A stretch of DNA of 64,000 nt, taken from Pseudoalteromonas sp. NBT06-2 (lineage in GTDB: Bacteria; Pseudomonadota; Gammaproteobacteria; Enterobacterales; Alteromonadaceae). A program made the position numbers and the translations under genes. The stretch covers positions 62,001 through 126,000 of the forward strand of contig NZ_NQMR01000004.1 of assembly GCF_002276045.1 (NCBI RefSeq). The letters run 5' to 3'. Of this stretch, positions 18,273-27,614 are shown piece by piece; the first letter of the stretch is position 1, and each line of letters starts with the position of its first letter. The notes below the pieces were generated by a model, which ran no database searches, was not told where the DNA came from, and saw only the letters and a list, made by a program, of their open reading frames with translations.

Positions 18273-20045
18273 CTACCAATTAGTAACATTTTCAGCATCA
18301 AAGTCATAAGCATCTTGAATTAACTGACGCGCTTCCAATAAACTTGTTTTATAAGCTTCAATGTCAGCTTGAACTATCACTGGTTTTTCACCAAATAATT
18401 GATGAATTTTAGCAAAGTTTTCTTCAGTGACTGGAGAAAAAGGGCTAAATTGGAAGTTTAACGCAAATCCTTTCATTTCAGCCCAATGCTTTGTAAATGC
18501 TGCGAATTGGCTTGCGGAATAACTCCCTGTAGCAATATCATCAATATCACCACTATCATCGTTGATCACATCGTTAATATAATGAACGACAGTGGCTGCA
18601 ATTGCTTTTTCCCAATTTGCTACTGCCATATCTCTTTGAGCCTCAACAGCTGCAACTTGTTCTTCACTGAGTGCATTTGGTACAGCATCGTTAATAATTT
18701 TACGACCTGCTATAAAAGCATTCATTGCAGAAGCAGAGAAATCTGTCGGATTCACATTAGATTTGGTACCACGGTCACGCTTTGCAGCATTTGCTGAATT
18801 ACCAAATATAAACTCAGAATTTAAATCTATTAATGCATCGTCATCGCTATCGTGCTTCCCTTGATAATCATCACGTCCACCTTTACCTGCAATTTCATCA
18901 TCTGAATATTCTAAGTAATCACGTGTTGCACCAAAGTAACCAAAGCCTTCATCGAATTGATGTTCTAATGAAGTATAAGGTTTAGTATCTTTATCTTGTT
19001 TTGTATTATCTGCTAAAAGTCCGTCTTCAAGGTAATCATCTGTACCTTGAGAAAACATCACAGCACCTAAAACGTGCTTTTGTACCAACTGTTGTAAATC
19101 GATACCTTCAGGTGTTACAAATAGTTTTGTAATTGTATTACCTGCTGGATCTTCAATAACTTCACCATCATTATGTTTTTGAACCTGAGCTACTAGCATT
19201 GAAAACATATGCTTCACTAAACCTTCAGGGGTTTTAGCTTCAGTGCCGAAATCATTCCAACCAACAAATGTGCCTTCAACTAGCCAATCTTTAGTTTGCT
19301 TACTGCCATCGTTACCAGCGATTTTACCAGATAAAGATTTACCTGAGGAAGAGATGTCAGCAAATGTTTTCTGCTTGTAATTTGTTGGATCGACAAATGT
19401 GAATTCATTTTCAGCTATGGCTTCATAATCAGCAAACAAAGCATTTAAATGGCTTTCTACTTGAGTGGCAGTAATGGTATTCGCATCAACATTTTCAACA
19501 GTTAATGTGCCAATATATTTTTTAATTTCGTTTAATAAGCTTTGACGTGCAATCTGACCACTATAACTAACTGATGAACCATCTAGAAATTTTGAATCAA
19601 ACTCATAAAGGTTAACACCTTTTTCAGCTGCTACATCTTCAATTGTTAATGTCAGATCTGCCGAAGTAGAAAGCGCGCCATCCGATACTGTAACTGTAAC
19701 AGTAACAGTAACTGAATCTGAATCTGAATCACTTACTTCTTGCTCGAAATTAAGAGCAAAGTTATCTTTTAATTTTAATTTGCCATCAACAATCTCAAAA
19801 CGACTATCTTCAACAGAATAAGTAAGCGCGGTTGTTGAATCATCAGTTGCAGCTAATGTACCAATAACAAAACCTGTTGCATCATCGTTAATTACAGATG
19901 CATCGATTGTAGGAGCACTTGGTGCTACATTTACAGGAGGCTCAACGACTGGATCTTTTTTATCGCTAGAACCACCACAAGCTGTAAGGCCCAAAGTACC
20001 AGCTAAAATAGCTGTTGCCAAAATAGATTTACGCATATTAAACAT
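18273..20045 (-). CDS. DUF4856 lipoprotein with N-terminal cadherin-like domain
   Basis: A 590-residue predicted lipoprotein (lipobox GLTACGGSS, Cys near 23). Residues about 40-140 form a cadherin-like or Ig-like domain ending in VTVTVTVSDGALS and LTLTIED. The rest matches DUF4856, with KGVNLYEFDSKF, EHQFDEGFGYFGATRDYL and a RDRGTKSNVNPTDFSASAM segment. The family has no proven function but is regularly found with imelysin-like proteins and TonB receptors. An ATG three codons in is also possible. It is first in the operon, 60 bases downstream of a Fur box. A role in binding an iron-containing substrate at the outer membrane surface is inference. Confidence 0.85.
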   Translation of the reverse strand: MFNMRKSILATAILAGTLGLTACGGSSDKKDPVVEPPVNVAPSAPTIDASVINDDATGFVIGTLAATDDSTTALTYSVEDSRFEIVDGKLKLKDNFALNFEQEVSDSDSDSVTVTVTVTVSDGALSTSADLTLTIEDVAAEKGVNLYEFDSKFLDGSSVSYSGQIARQSLLNEIKKYIGTLTVENVDANTITATQVESHLNALFADYEAIAENEFTFVDPTNYKQKTFADISSSGKSLSGKIAGNDGSKQTKDWLVEGTFVGWNDFGTEAKTPEGLVKHMFSMLVAQVQKHNDGEVIEDPAGNTITKLFVTPEGIDLQQLVQKHVLGAVMFSQGTDDYLEDGLLADNTKQDKDTKPYTSLEHQFDEGFGYFGATRDYLEYSDDEIAGKGGRDDYQGKHDSDDDALIDLNSEFIFGNSANAAKRDRGTKSNVNPTDFSASAMNAFIAGRKIINDAVPNALSEEQVAAVEAQRDMAVANWEKAIAATVVHYINDVINDDSGDIDDIATGSYSASQFAAFTKHWAEMKGFALNFQFSPFSPVTEENFAKIHQLFGEKPVIVQADIEAYKTSLLEARQLIQDAYDFDAENVTNW

Positions 20046-20104
20046 AGATAACCCTTGATTCTATTGAAGTATTAATTTTTTATGGGTATATTATATTATG
20101 CATC

Positions 20105-20123
20105 AATGATAATCAATATCATT
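20105..20123 (-). promoter_or_regulatory. Fur box of the DUF4856-imelysin-receptor operon
   Basis: AATGATAATCAATATCATT is a 19-base near-palindrome (arms match at eight of nine positions) that fits the GATAATGATAATCATTATC Fur consensus. It lies 60 bases upstream of the DUF4856 start, where an iron-responsive repressor would block the promoter. Confidence 0.8.
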
Positions 20124-20185
20124 TGTAATAAATTTAACATTTTTAATAATAATGTGATTTATATCAAGATTTGAGTTTAGTTTAT

Positions 20186-20254
20186 ATTACACATTTCAAC
20201 ACATAAAAAAATAACTTTTGTGTAATATGATGGTTTAAATCAATTTTGTGTAAT
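20186..20254. repeat. Three copies of TGTGTAAT in divergent promoter region
   Basis: ATTACACA at 20186-20193 (inverted) and TTTTGTGTAAT at 20216-20226 and 20244-20254 (direct, 28 bases apart) lie between the iron operon and the TIGR02647 gene. The spacing near three helical turns could suit a DNA-binding protein. Confidence 0.35.
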
Positions 20255-20324
20255 TAATACTTTAAATTAAGACAACAACAGGTTATGTTTTAGTAGACAA
20301 TAAAAATAGTTAAGGTGTGAATAT

Positions 20325-20558
20325 ATGCAATTTAGTCAACATATGTGTGAAGAACTTGATTTAATTTTAAAGTTTCCAATGGATAGTATGATGCAAGGCC
20401 TTAAAGTTCATCAAGATGCAGAGCCTGCACTGGTTGAAGCAGCAAAACGTTTATTTGAAAAAGGAATTATTGATCAAAAAGATGGTGGGTATTTAACAGA
20501 TTTAGGCCTAGAATTAGCTGAGCATGCGCAAACATTACAATCGGCATTAAAATCATAG
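20325..20558 (+). CDS. TIGR02647 family protein
   Basis: A 77-residue cytoplasmic protein. Its GLKVHQDAEPALVEAAKRLFEKGIIDQKDGGYLTDLGLELAEHAQ core matches TIGR02647, a small family of gammaproteobacteria with no known function. The sequence reads like a winged-helix fragment (helix, helix, short strand turn DGGYLT). It is monocistronic with a strong terminator. The start ATG follows AAGGTGTGAATAT. Confidence 0.9.
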   Translation: MQFSQHMCEELDLILKFPMDSMMQGLKVHQDAEPALVEAAKRLFEKGIIDQKDGGYLTDLGLELAEHAQTLQSALKS

Positions 20559-20641
20559 ATCTACTTCGTAGCGTAATTTAAGACTCTATATAAGTTTAGT
20601 TACAGTGATCTTCTAAGAACTATTTTAGTCGTAAAAGTTAT

Positions 20642-20676
20642 AAAAATGCCAGATGAACTTTATCTGGCATTTTTTA
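20642..20676. terminator. Bidirectional terminator between TIGR02647 gene and maiA
   Basis: AAAATGCCAGAT / ATCTGGCATTTT forms a 12-bp stem with a seven-base loop, with A and T runs on both sides. It sits between convergent genes and should stop transcription from both. Confidence 0.92.
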
Positions 20677-20734
20677 TTGATATGTAAGCTTTTAATCACG
20701 AAGTCGCATTAATAAACATGCGTAGCTGGGCTAT

Positions 20735-21376
20735 TTAGTTAGCATCTATTTGATTTTCGGGTGCAGCATCAATAAACGCTTGCATTGTATTACACTTCTC
20801 ATAAACAGCTGCTATCTTTGGATATGCAGTCATGTCTACTTTAAATCTTATGGCGTTAAATACTTGAGGTACTAAATTAATATCTGCAAGAGTAGGAGAC
20901 TCTCCGCAACAGAATTTTCCAGTATATAAACTTGACTGCTCAAGCATAGTTTCAATTTTATTAAAACCAACTTCAACCCAATGTTTATACCATGTCGTTT
21001 TTTGCTCATCAGTGACTTTTAGCTCACCTGATAAGTATTTTAATACACGTAGATTATCAATTGGATGAATATCACAGGCAATTGCGTAGCTGAAGTTACG
21101 GATCTGTGCTTGATTCCAGTGATCACCTGGTAAAATAGCTATATCAGGATATTCAGCTTCTAACCATTCTAATATTGCAAGAGACTGACCAATATTGCCT
21201 TTTTCAGTTGCAAGCGCGGGCAATAATCCTTGAGGATTTACTGCTAAATAATCTTGGCCATTTTGTGCTGAGTTCAATAAATTAACGGGTACTAGCTCAT
21301 GTTTCAAACCTTTTAAGTTTAGTGCAATACGTACTCTATACGCAGCTGACGATCTAAAATAGGTATATAATTTCAT
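20735..21376 (-). CDS. maiA: Maleylacetoacetate isomerase (zeta-class GST)
   Basis: A 213-residue glutathione-dependent enzyme that turns maleylacetoacetate into fumarylacetoacetate in tyrosine and phenylalanine breakdown. The zeta-class motif is present as YFRSSAAYRVRIALNLKG (Ser9-Ser10 bind and activate glutathione). NPQGLLPAL follows, and the C-terminal domain carries FCCGESPTLADINLVPQVFNA. The length is typical. Its start overlaps the hmgA stop by one base, so the two are translationally linked. The next enzyme, fumarylacetoacetase, is not in this window. Confidence 0.94.
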   Translation of the reverse strand: MKLYTYFRSSAAYRVRIALNLKGLKHELVPVNLLNSAQNGQDYLAVNPQGLLPALATEKGNIGQSLAILEWLEAEYPDIAILPGDHWNQAQIRNFSYAIACDIHPIDNLRVLKYLSGELKVTDEQKTTWYKHWVEVGFNKIETMLEQSSLYTGKFCCGESPTLADINLVPQVFNAIRFKVDMTAYPKIAAVYEKCNTMQAFIDAAPENQIDAN

Positions 21377-22704
21377 TATTTTGGCTCCGAAGTAGGGGCT
21401 TGGTAATACTTTTTAATTTCACGCCAGCAATCTTGATAATGTGGCTGACGAGTTTCACCTTGCAATGCAAATTTAGTGGGTGAAATAATATATTTTGATT
21501 CAAACATAAAAGCTAATGTATTTTCATACCTTTGTGGCTGCAACTGTGCATTTGATGCTTTTTCAAAAACTTCAGCTTCGGGTCCATGAGGCGACATACA
21601 ATTATGTAAACTTGCACCGCCAGGCACAAAGCCATGCTCTTTAGCATCGTATACCCCTTCGATTAACCCCATAAACTCACTCATAATATTTCTATGATAA
21701 TAAGGCGGTCTAAAGGTATTTTCTGCTACCATCCAACGCGGTGGAAATACCACAAAATCAATATTTGCAACACCAGGTGTACCAGATGGTGATGTTAATA
21801 CTGTAAATATTGAAGGATCAGGATGGTCAAAGCTTACAGTGTTTATTACATTAAAGCGTGATAAATCGTACTTATATGGGCTTGCATTGCCTGTCCAAGC
21901 AACAACATCTAATGGTGAATGTTTAATATCACAGCGGAACATATTGCCATTAAATTTAGTGATAAGCTCAAAATCACCTTCTTTATCTTCAAAAGCGGCC
22001 ACCGGATATTGGAAATCTCGGTCATTAGCGTATCCGTTTGCACCTACTGGGCCACGTTCTGCTAATTCATAAGCATTACCATAATTTTCACAAATGTAAC
22101 CGCGTGCACTCTCTGTGAGTAATTCAACGTTAAATTTAATACCACGCGGGACCACTGCAATTTCGCCAGATTTTATTGCTAATTTACCACACTCTGTATG
22201 CAGAATAATCTCACCATCTTGCGGTACAAATAACAATTCGCCATCTGCGTTACAAAAGTAACGACCATCCATAGATGTATTTGCAACATAAATATGAATA
22301 CCGATACCGGTTTGTGCATTGACACTACCGTTCGCAGCCATAGTAATAAGGCCATCTATAAAATCTGTTTTCTCAGCTGGAATTGCAATTGGGTCCCAGC
22401 GAAGCATATCTGGTGGTGTTGGTATCTCAGTAATAGGAGCGCTTCTGATCAAAGCATTGTCTATCGGTTCGTAATTACCTTGAACAACGGATGGACGAAT
22501 TCTATAAAACCAGTTTCTGTGATTATGAGAACGTGGCGCAGTAAAGGCGGTAATATTAAATTGTTCTGCATAAAGCGCATATTTTATTTGTTGTGGACTA
22601 AACTGACCAACAGGTAGTGCACCGTCAAGTGCTTCAGTTTCAAATTCATTGCCAAAACCAGTCATATATTGCAGGTTTTGCGTATCTTTTTTTGTTAAAG
22701 TCAT
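21376..22704 (-). CDS. hmgA: Homogentisate 1,2-dioxygenase
   Basis: A 442-residue iron(II) ring-cleaving enzyme that opens homogentisate to maleylacetoacetate. The start MTGFGNEFETEALDGALPVG is the family signature. Iron ligands are visible near the C-terminal part: His in PPYYHRN, Glu in MSEFMG, and His in NCMSPHGPE. The length matches the family (about 430-445). It is first in an operon with maiA. A 26-bp palindromic operator lies 36 bases before the start, shared with the divergent MarR-type gene. Expression is therefore probably controlled by that regulator, perhaps in response to homogentisate or a related aromatic compound. Confidence 0.96.
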   Translation of the reverse strand: MTLTKKDTQNLQYMTGFGNEFETEALDGALPVGQFSPQQIKYALYAEQFNITAFTAPRSHNHRNWFYRIRPSVVQGNYEPIDNALIRSAPITEIPTPPDMLRWDPIAIPAEKTDFIDGLITMAANGSVNAQTGIGIHIYVANTSMDGRYFCNADGELLFVPQDGEIILHTECGKLAIKSGEIAVVPRGIKFNVELLTESARGYICENYGNAYELAERGPVGANGYANDRDFQYPVAAFEDKEGDFELITKFNGNMFRCDIKHSPLDVVAWTGNASPYKYDLSRFNVINTVSFDHPDPSIFTVLTSPSGTPGVANIDFVVFPPRWMVAENTFRPPYYHRNIMSEFMGLIEGVYDAKEHGFVPGGASLHNCMSPHGPEAEVFEKASNAQLQPQRYENTLAFMFESKYIISPTKFALQGETRQPHYQDCWREIKKYYQAPTSEPK

Positions 22705-22739
22705 GATTTTAAGCTCGACGTTTAGAAATAAGCTTTATA

Positions 22740-22765
22740 AAAATACTCTCATGTGAGAGTATTTT
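22740..22765. promoter_or_regulatory. Palindromic operator between hmgA and marR-type gene
   Basis: AAAATACTCTCA-TG-TGAGAGTATTTT is a perfect inverted repeat with 12-base arms and a 2-base centre. It lies 36 bases before hmgA and 26 bases before the divergent regulator. Its length and symmetry fit a MarR dimer site that controls both genes. Confidence 0.85.
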
Positions 22766-22790
22766 CAATCATTATATTTGAGAACATCAT

Positions 22791-23273
22791 ATGACAGCAG
22801 AAAAAGCAATTAAATTAGATGCATTTTTACCATACCGAATCGCCAATTTATCAAATAATATTAGTGAAGCCTTTTCTTCTGTTTATACACTTGACTATGG
22901 AATAAGCATTGCCCAATGGCGAATTTTAGTGAATTTATTCGAAAATGAATGTGTTACAGCCAAAGAACTTGGCCTGCTTGCTTCTATGGATAAATCAACA
23001 GTATCTCGTGCAATTCAAATTATGTTAAATAAGGGTTATTTAGAAAAACGAGTGAACAAAGATGACAAACGAGCATATTTCGTTAAACTGACAGAGCAAG
23101 GAAAAACTTTGTATTTTGCAATCGCGCCAAAAGCATTAGCATGGGAAGCGCAATTAAAATCATGCATGACTGAATCTGAATTTGAAACATTTATGTCTGT
23201 TTTAGAAAAATTAGATGAAAAGCTACTAAACATCCATAGAGAAATCACCAGCCATTCGAAGTCATTAAACTAG
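22791..23273 (+). CDS. MarR-family regulator, probable homogentisate-pathway repressor
   Basis: A 160-residue winged-helix regulator. It has the MarR core: N-terminal dimer helix (LPYRIANLSNNISEAF), GISIAQWRILVNLF, recognition region ELGLLASMDKSTVSRAIQIMLNKGYLEKR, and the wing VNKDDKRAYFVKLTEQG with the conserved D-x-R. The divergent position next to hmgA-maiA and the shared palindromic operator make it the likely local repressor, which would release DNA on binding an aromatic ligand. HmgR of other bacteria is often IclR-type, so I avoid that name. Confidence 0.9.
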   Translation: MTAEKAIKLDAFLPYRIANLSNNISEAFSSVYTLDYGISIAQWRILVNLFENECVTAKELGLLASMDKSTVSRAIQIMLNKGYLEKRVNKDDKRAYFVKLTEQGKTLYFAIAPKALAWEAQLKSCMTESEFETFMSVLEKLDEKLLNIHREITSHSKSLN

Positions 23274-23350
23274 TGTAAATTAGCTATCTTTTAAATGATT
23301 TTATTATGATAAATTTACTTTACAGCTTGTGTTTATTTATATTTTCAACA

Positions 23351-23381
23351 AAAAAACAGCCCTCAAAGAGAGCTGCTTTTA
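23351..23381 (-). terminator. Terminator after Oar-like receptor
   Basis: On the minus strand AGCTCTC-TTT-GAGGGCT-like arms form a stem with one mismatch, followed by a run of Ts. It lies about 39 bases after the receptor stop and may also act on the convergent MarR-type gene. Confidence 0.75.
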
Positions 23382-23419
23382 TTATTAATGTCTCTAGGGA
23401 AAGACAATATTAATAAAGT

Positions 23420-26400
23420 CTAAAACTTATAGCTTACACCTATCTTAGCTTGCCACGCTGAAGATTTATCAATAGTAGAGTAATTACGTACATCGGCACC
23501 TTCAAAGCGGTCATCTAGTTTGTATCTACCGTCGTCATCTAATCCTTTAAAGCCATATAAAGCCTGATTAGGGTAAATCATACGTTTTTCAACACCCCAA
23601 TCGCTGTTTAACATATTAGCGAAGTTTTCAACCATGAAATAAACTTGACCTGAATGACCTTCAGTAAAACCTGGAATATCTTGCTTAATACTGATATCCA
23701 TCGTAGTTACCCAAGGCTGAGATGCGGTATTTCTATCTTGAATACCAGTACCAGAGATACCCGCTCTATCAATAAGTGTTTTAAGTTCATCATAAGAAAT
23801 ATCTGATTCTTTCCAATTTACATTTGGATCATCAGCATCCGTTGGGATATAAGCTAAGTAAGCAGAATTTTTATAAAAATCATCTGTATCACCTAAGTCT
23901 CCGTTTTTAAACATGCCCATTACCCAACTAAATGGGCGACCTGAACGACGTTCAAAGAACATGTCAAAACGCGTTGCGTAACCAGAGAAGAACTCTGTTG
24001 AATAACTTAGGTTAAGTTTAAATGTATGCTCAACTTCATAATGACCATTTGCAACCATATCTTGATTACGATTTTTAATTACATTATGCTTGTAATTACT
24101 TTGTGCGCGTGATGAAGAGCCTGCTTGATTTTCTTCAATATCTTGATGTGCATAACTCATCGTCATGCTAACACCGTTTTCCCAGCGTTTAGCAAGGGCT
24201 GTTGAGAAAACAATTGAGCGGCCATCATCTTCAGCATTGGTCATCATAATATCAAAGTTCTGAGATTTATCACCAGAGTAGATAGTTTCATTGATAACAC
24301 GTTCACCATCTGCAGCTAGACCTACAGGTTTAATGGAGGTATTTAACCAAACAGCTTCATTTTCTTTTTTATGGTACATCAAATCGGATGTCCATTTAAA
24401 ACCATCACCTAAACCAGGGATTTCAAGATCATATTCAAAACCTATCTGTGCACGCCAGCTTGAAGGTAGCTCAAAATTAGGATCGGTATAATTAGTACTA
24501 CCTGCACCTGATTGTAGTGAATCTTTAATTTCTTGTGGTACTGTGAAATTTGGATCAACTAAATTGTCAGAGTAATAATCAGCAATACTGCCCTCTGGTG
24601 CTGATACTAGAGTAATACCATCATTCGTGAATGGATTGTTATACCAAACATTGGGAATACCACCTTGGAAGCGACCGAGTCCACCATTTATCACTAAATC
24701 ATCAGTTGCATAATATTTAAAACCGATACGTGGTAAAATAATATCTATACCGTCAAGATTCTCTTGGTTAGTCATTCCGTTATATGTTTCTTTGAAGTTC
24801 GTATTTAGTGTTGGTGTATCATCAGCTGAAAGACGTTCGTAACGGATGCCTGCAGTAATTTCTAAATCATCAGTAGCATAAAAAGTATCTTCAACATACA
24901 AAGAGAACTGACTACGTGTTACATCATATTCTGTGTCAACAGGATTGTTTGTATAAGCATTATCATAAGAGAAATCGTATTTTGTAATGTCAGTATATTT
25001 ATTGTAATAACTTCCAATTTCACGATTTTCAAAATCATTTATACTATCAAATTCCCATGACCCCATAGAGTTTTGCGCGAATAGATTATATAAATTTAAG
25101 TTTTCGTATTGTGCACCAAACTTAATCTCATGATCATCCATTAAATAGGTTGCATCAAAAGAAAGAGTAAAGTTTTTAGTCTGTGATTTATTGGCATGAC
25201 GGTAAACATCTGTACCAAATTGATAAGAAGGTCCTCGATAGTATTCTTCTATTTTTACACTACCTATATTAGAATTTGTTGAACTATCAGATGATACATC
25301 TTTGTAGCTTATTCCAATTTCAGTTGAGAAATCATCAGACCAATCGGAATAAATCTTAGTTGCAAAATTGTCAAATTTTGTTTCGTAAGTATAACGAGAT
25401 GAAGCTAGCATGACACTGCCAGCACCGCCAGTACCAAAATTACGCTCGTCTTGGTCATCTTGCCATTGGTATGTGAAATCTAAACGATGAGCATCGCTAA
25501 TATTCCAACTTAATTTAGCTAATAAAGTTTTATTAGTATCCTTTGGATCGCCGCCTAAAGAATCATTTAAACCATAAACGTCATTCATTATGCTTAAAAC
25601 ACGGTCAAAATTTTCTTGAGAAACTTTTTCGTATTCATGTACAGAATTACTACCTTCAAAGCCGTAATCCATTTCTTGTTCATTTGTCCAATCACTATAG
25701 TTTAAGAAGTAAAATAGTTGATCTTCAATTAATGGACCACCAACATTGAAACCGTAACGTGTTTCTGTTGTATTAGGTTTAATTTGGTGAGTTTCGTATG
25801 TTCTATGGCCATCTTGATCTAATATTGGATCGCCTTTTTTGTGAATGCGGTTGCCTTCAGCATCTTTAATATCTTCTAAATATTTTAGTTGTTGCTGTTT
25901 ATCATAATCGCCAGCCATATCAGGGTTTGATTGTTCAAAGAAACCTGAAAATTTAAACTCATTTGCACCTGATTTAGTTACAGCATTAATAGTACCGCCA
26001 CCAAAGTTTCCTTTTTTAGCAGAGAAAGGGGATACATCTACAGATACTTGTTCAATTGAATCTAATGCAACAGGAGGTTGTTCAGTTGGGTAGCCGCCAT
26101 AGTTTAATCCGAAATCATCATTTTGACCGATACCATCAACTGTTAAACTGTTAGAACGAGGGTTACCCCCTGCAATAATCATTTCACCTGAACCGTTTAA
26201 ACTTACTAATGGGTTCAAACGTGCAATATCTTTAATATCACGATTAAAACTTGGCGTATTTTGGATTGCAGCTTCACCAAATACACTACTTGAACCACCA
26301 ACATCTTGTAAAATACGCGTACCTGAAACTTCAATTGTTTCCATTTTCTTAGATTCAAGTTGCGCGTTGACGCGTTGAGTTTGACCTAGCGAAAGGTAAA

Positions 26401-26692
26401 TATTTTCTAACATATCATCAGAAAAAATATCGGAATCGATGACCACAGTATATGGACCACCAACACGTAGGCCTTTCGCAACAAAGACACCATTTTCGTT
26501 AGTTGTTAATTCTTTTGAAGTACCTGATGGTTGATGAACTACCGTAATTTTTACATTACTTGCGGCTTCACCTTGTGGTGTCAAAATTTTACCACGCATA
26601 GCAGAAGAAGTTTCTGCTGCCATTGCGCTGGTCGATAAACCTAACGCAAAAACCAATGCGCCTGTGATCTTCGAAAGTTGATAAGTTTTCAT
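23420..26692 (-). CDS. Oar-like TonB-dependent receptor
   Basis: A 1090-residue outer-membrane protein. The signal peptide runs to about residue 25 (SAMA), followed by a carboxypeptidase-regulatory-like beta domain (about 28-112, MRGKILTPQGEAASNVKITV). A TonB-box-like segment METIEVSG (about 116-123), a plug with NSLTVDGIGQNDDFGLNYGG and KKGNFGGGTINAVTKSG, and a long barrel ending in SYKF follow. This order defines the Oar-like branch, common in Alteromonadales and Bacteroidetes. Members take up or bind peptides and other large substrates, but the ligand here is unknown. It follows the S1/P1 nuclease gene by 64 bases in the same direction, so the two may be cotranscribed. Confidence 0.92.
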   Translation of the reverse strand: MKTYQLSKITGALVFALGLSTSAMAAETSSAMRGKILTPQGEAASNVKITVVHQPSGTSKELTTNENGVFVAKGLRVGGPYTVVIDSDIFSDDMLENIYLSLGQTQRVNAQLESKKMETIEVSGTRILQDVGGSSSVFGEAAIQNTPSFNRDIKDIARLNPLVSLNGSGEMIIAGGNPRSNSLTVDGIGQNDDFGLNYGGYPTEQPPVALDSIEQVSVDVSPFSAKKGNFGGGTINAVTKSGANEFKFSGFFEQSNPDMAGDYDKQQQLKYLEDIKDAEGNRIHKKGDPILDQDGHRTYETHQIKPNTTETRYGFNVGGPLIEDQLFYFLNYSDWTNEQEMDYGFEGSNSVHEYEKVSQENFDRVLSIMNDVYGLNDSLGGDPKDTNKTLLAKLSWNISDAHRLDFTYQWQDDQDERNFGTGGAGSVMLASSRYTYETKFDNFATKIYSDWSDDFSTEIGISYKDVSSDSSTNSNIGSVKIEEYYRGPSYQFGTDVYRHANKSQTKNFTLSFDATYLMDDHEIKFGAQYENLNLYNLFAQNSMGSWEFDSINDFENREIGSYYNKYTDITKYDFSYDNAYTNNPVDTEYDVTRSQFSLYVEDTFYATDDLEITAGIRYERLSADDTPTLNTNFKETYNGMTNQENLDGIDIILPRIGFKYYATDDLVINGGLGRFQGGIPNVWYNNPFTNDGITLVSAPEGSIADYYSDNLVDPNFTVPQEIKDSLQSGAGSTNYTDPNFELPSSWRAQIGFEYDLEIPGLGDGFKWTSDLMYHKKENEAVWLNTSIKPVGLAADGERVINETIYSGDKSQNFDIMMTNAEDDGRSIVFSTALAKRWENGVSMTMSYAHQDIEENQAGSSSRAQSNYKHNVIKNRNQDMVANGHYEVEHTFKLNLSYSTEFFSGYATRFDMFFERRSGRPFSWVMGMFKNGDLGDTDDFYKNSAYLAYIPTDADDPNVNWKESDISYDELKTLIDRAGISGTGIQDRNTASQPWVTTMDISIKQDIPGFTEGHSGQVYFMVENFANMLNSDWGVEKRMIYPNQALYGFKGLDDDGRYKLDDRFEGADVRNYSTIDKSSAWQAKIGVSYKF

Positions 26693-26756
26693 TTAGTCGT
26701 TTCCCGTGTAACAATTATTTGAAAGTTAATATACTTTTACTGCTAATTACTTATTG

Positions 26757-27614
26757 CTATTTTTTAGTAACTGCTAATGCATCTACTAATGGTATTGCTG
26801 ATTTATCAAATATGTCATTTAATAAGCCCGCTAATCTAATGCCACCTTGTGTTAAACGTTTTTTCACAACAGGTGTTTGTTCGTATACATAGTTATATCT
26901 ATAATTAGCATCACCTACGTCATATAGCTTTTGGGCAATATGAAAAGACTCTAAAATCCAGTCTTTAGGTTGGCTGTTAAGGTACTTTGAAATTATTCTT
27001 TGATCTTTTGTATCAATGAAATGAGTAAACTCAGTAAAAGATAAGTTTTGATTATCAACTAGCAAACCATCCCATAAAGAATGTAAATTACTGTGTTTAC
27101 CAAAAAATTTGATCTTAATGCGATTTCCACCACGATCTTCGCTTCTCCCTACATGCATAGGCTGATGAATATCGCCAACAACATGAACTAAAAACTTGAA
27201 ATAGAATTGTTTATCTTTTAAAGAAGAAGAGGGGTTTTTTAGCATTGAGGTTGCTTTTAAGATTAGTGCGTATGCATCTGTTACTTTGCCTGATTCGGCT
27301 GTTATTCGATAAGAAGAAGGTTTGAAATCGGATGCTTTGTTTATATTAACATAATGCCAACGAACTGATTCTTTTTGCCAAAATTTTTCAGGGTTTGAGC
27401 GCATCTCGTCTGGCCATGTAGATACTTCGGCTAATTTTTCACCTGCTAATAAAGGTTGAATTGCTTTTAAAGTTGTTTCAGTGAGATGATTTTCTGCAAT
27501 TTTAGCAACGATTCTATGACCATTTTGACTCCATGCATGCGTATAAGTAGAAATTGTTGATAGCAATATTGCGTAAATGCCGATAATAAATTTAATTGTT
27601 AACTGTTTTTTCAC
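26757..27614 (-). CDS. S1/P1-family secreted nuclease
   Basis: A 285-residue zinc-dependent nuclease that cuts single-stranded DNA or RNA outside the cytoplasm. The signal peptide should be cleaved just before Trp28 (THAWSQNGHRIV), giving the N-terminal Trp ligand of the trinuclear zinc site. Other ligand motifs are GHR (His33), HYVNIN, HVVGDIHQPMHVG and NLHSLWD. The length and motif order match the family. It lies 64 bases upstream of the Oar-like receptor. Nucleic-acid scavenging for phosphate or nucleosides is the likely role, and a UshA-like nucleotidase lies 2 kb away. Confidence 0.93.
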   Translation of the reverse strand: MKKQLTIKFIIGIYAILLSTISTYTHAWSQNGHRIVAKIAENHLTETTLKAIQPLLAGEKLAEVSTWPDEMRSNPEKFWQKESVRWHYVNINKASDFKPSSYRITAESGKVTDAYALILKATSMLKNPSSSLKDKQFYFKFLVHVVGDIHQPMHVGRSEDRGGNRIKIKFFGKHSNLHSLWDGLLVDNQNLSFTEFTHFIDTKDQRIISKYLNSQPKDWILESFHIAQKLYDVGDANYRYNYVYEQTPVVKKRLTQGGIRLAGLLNDIFDKSAIPLVDALAVTKK

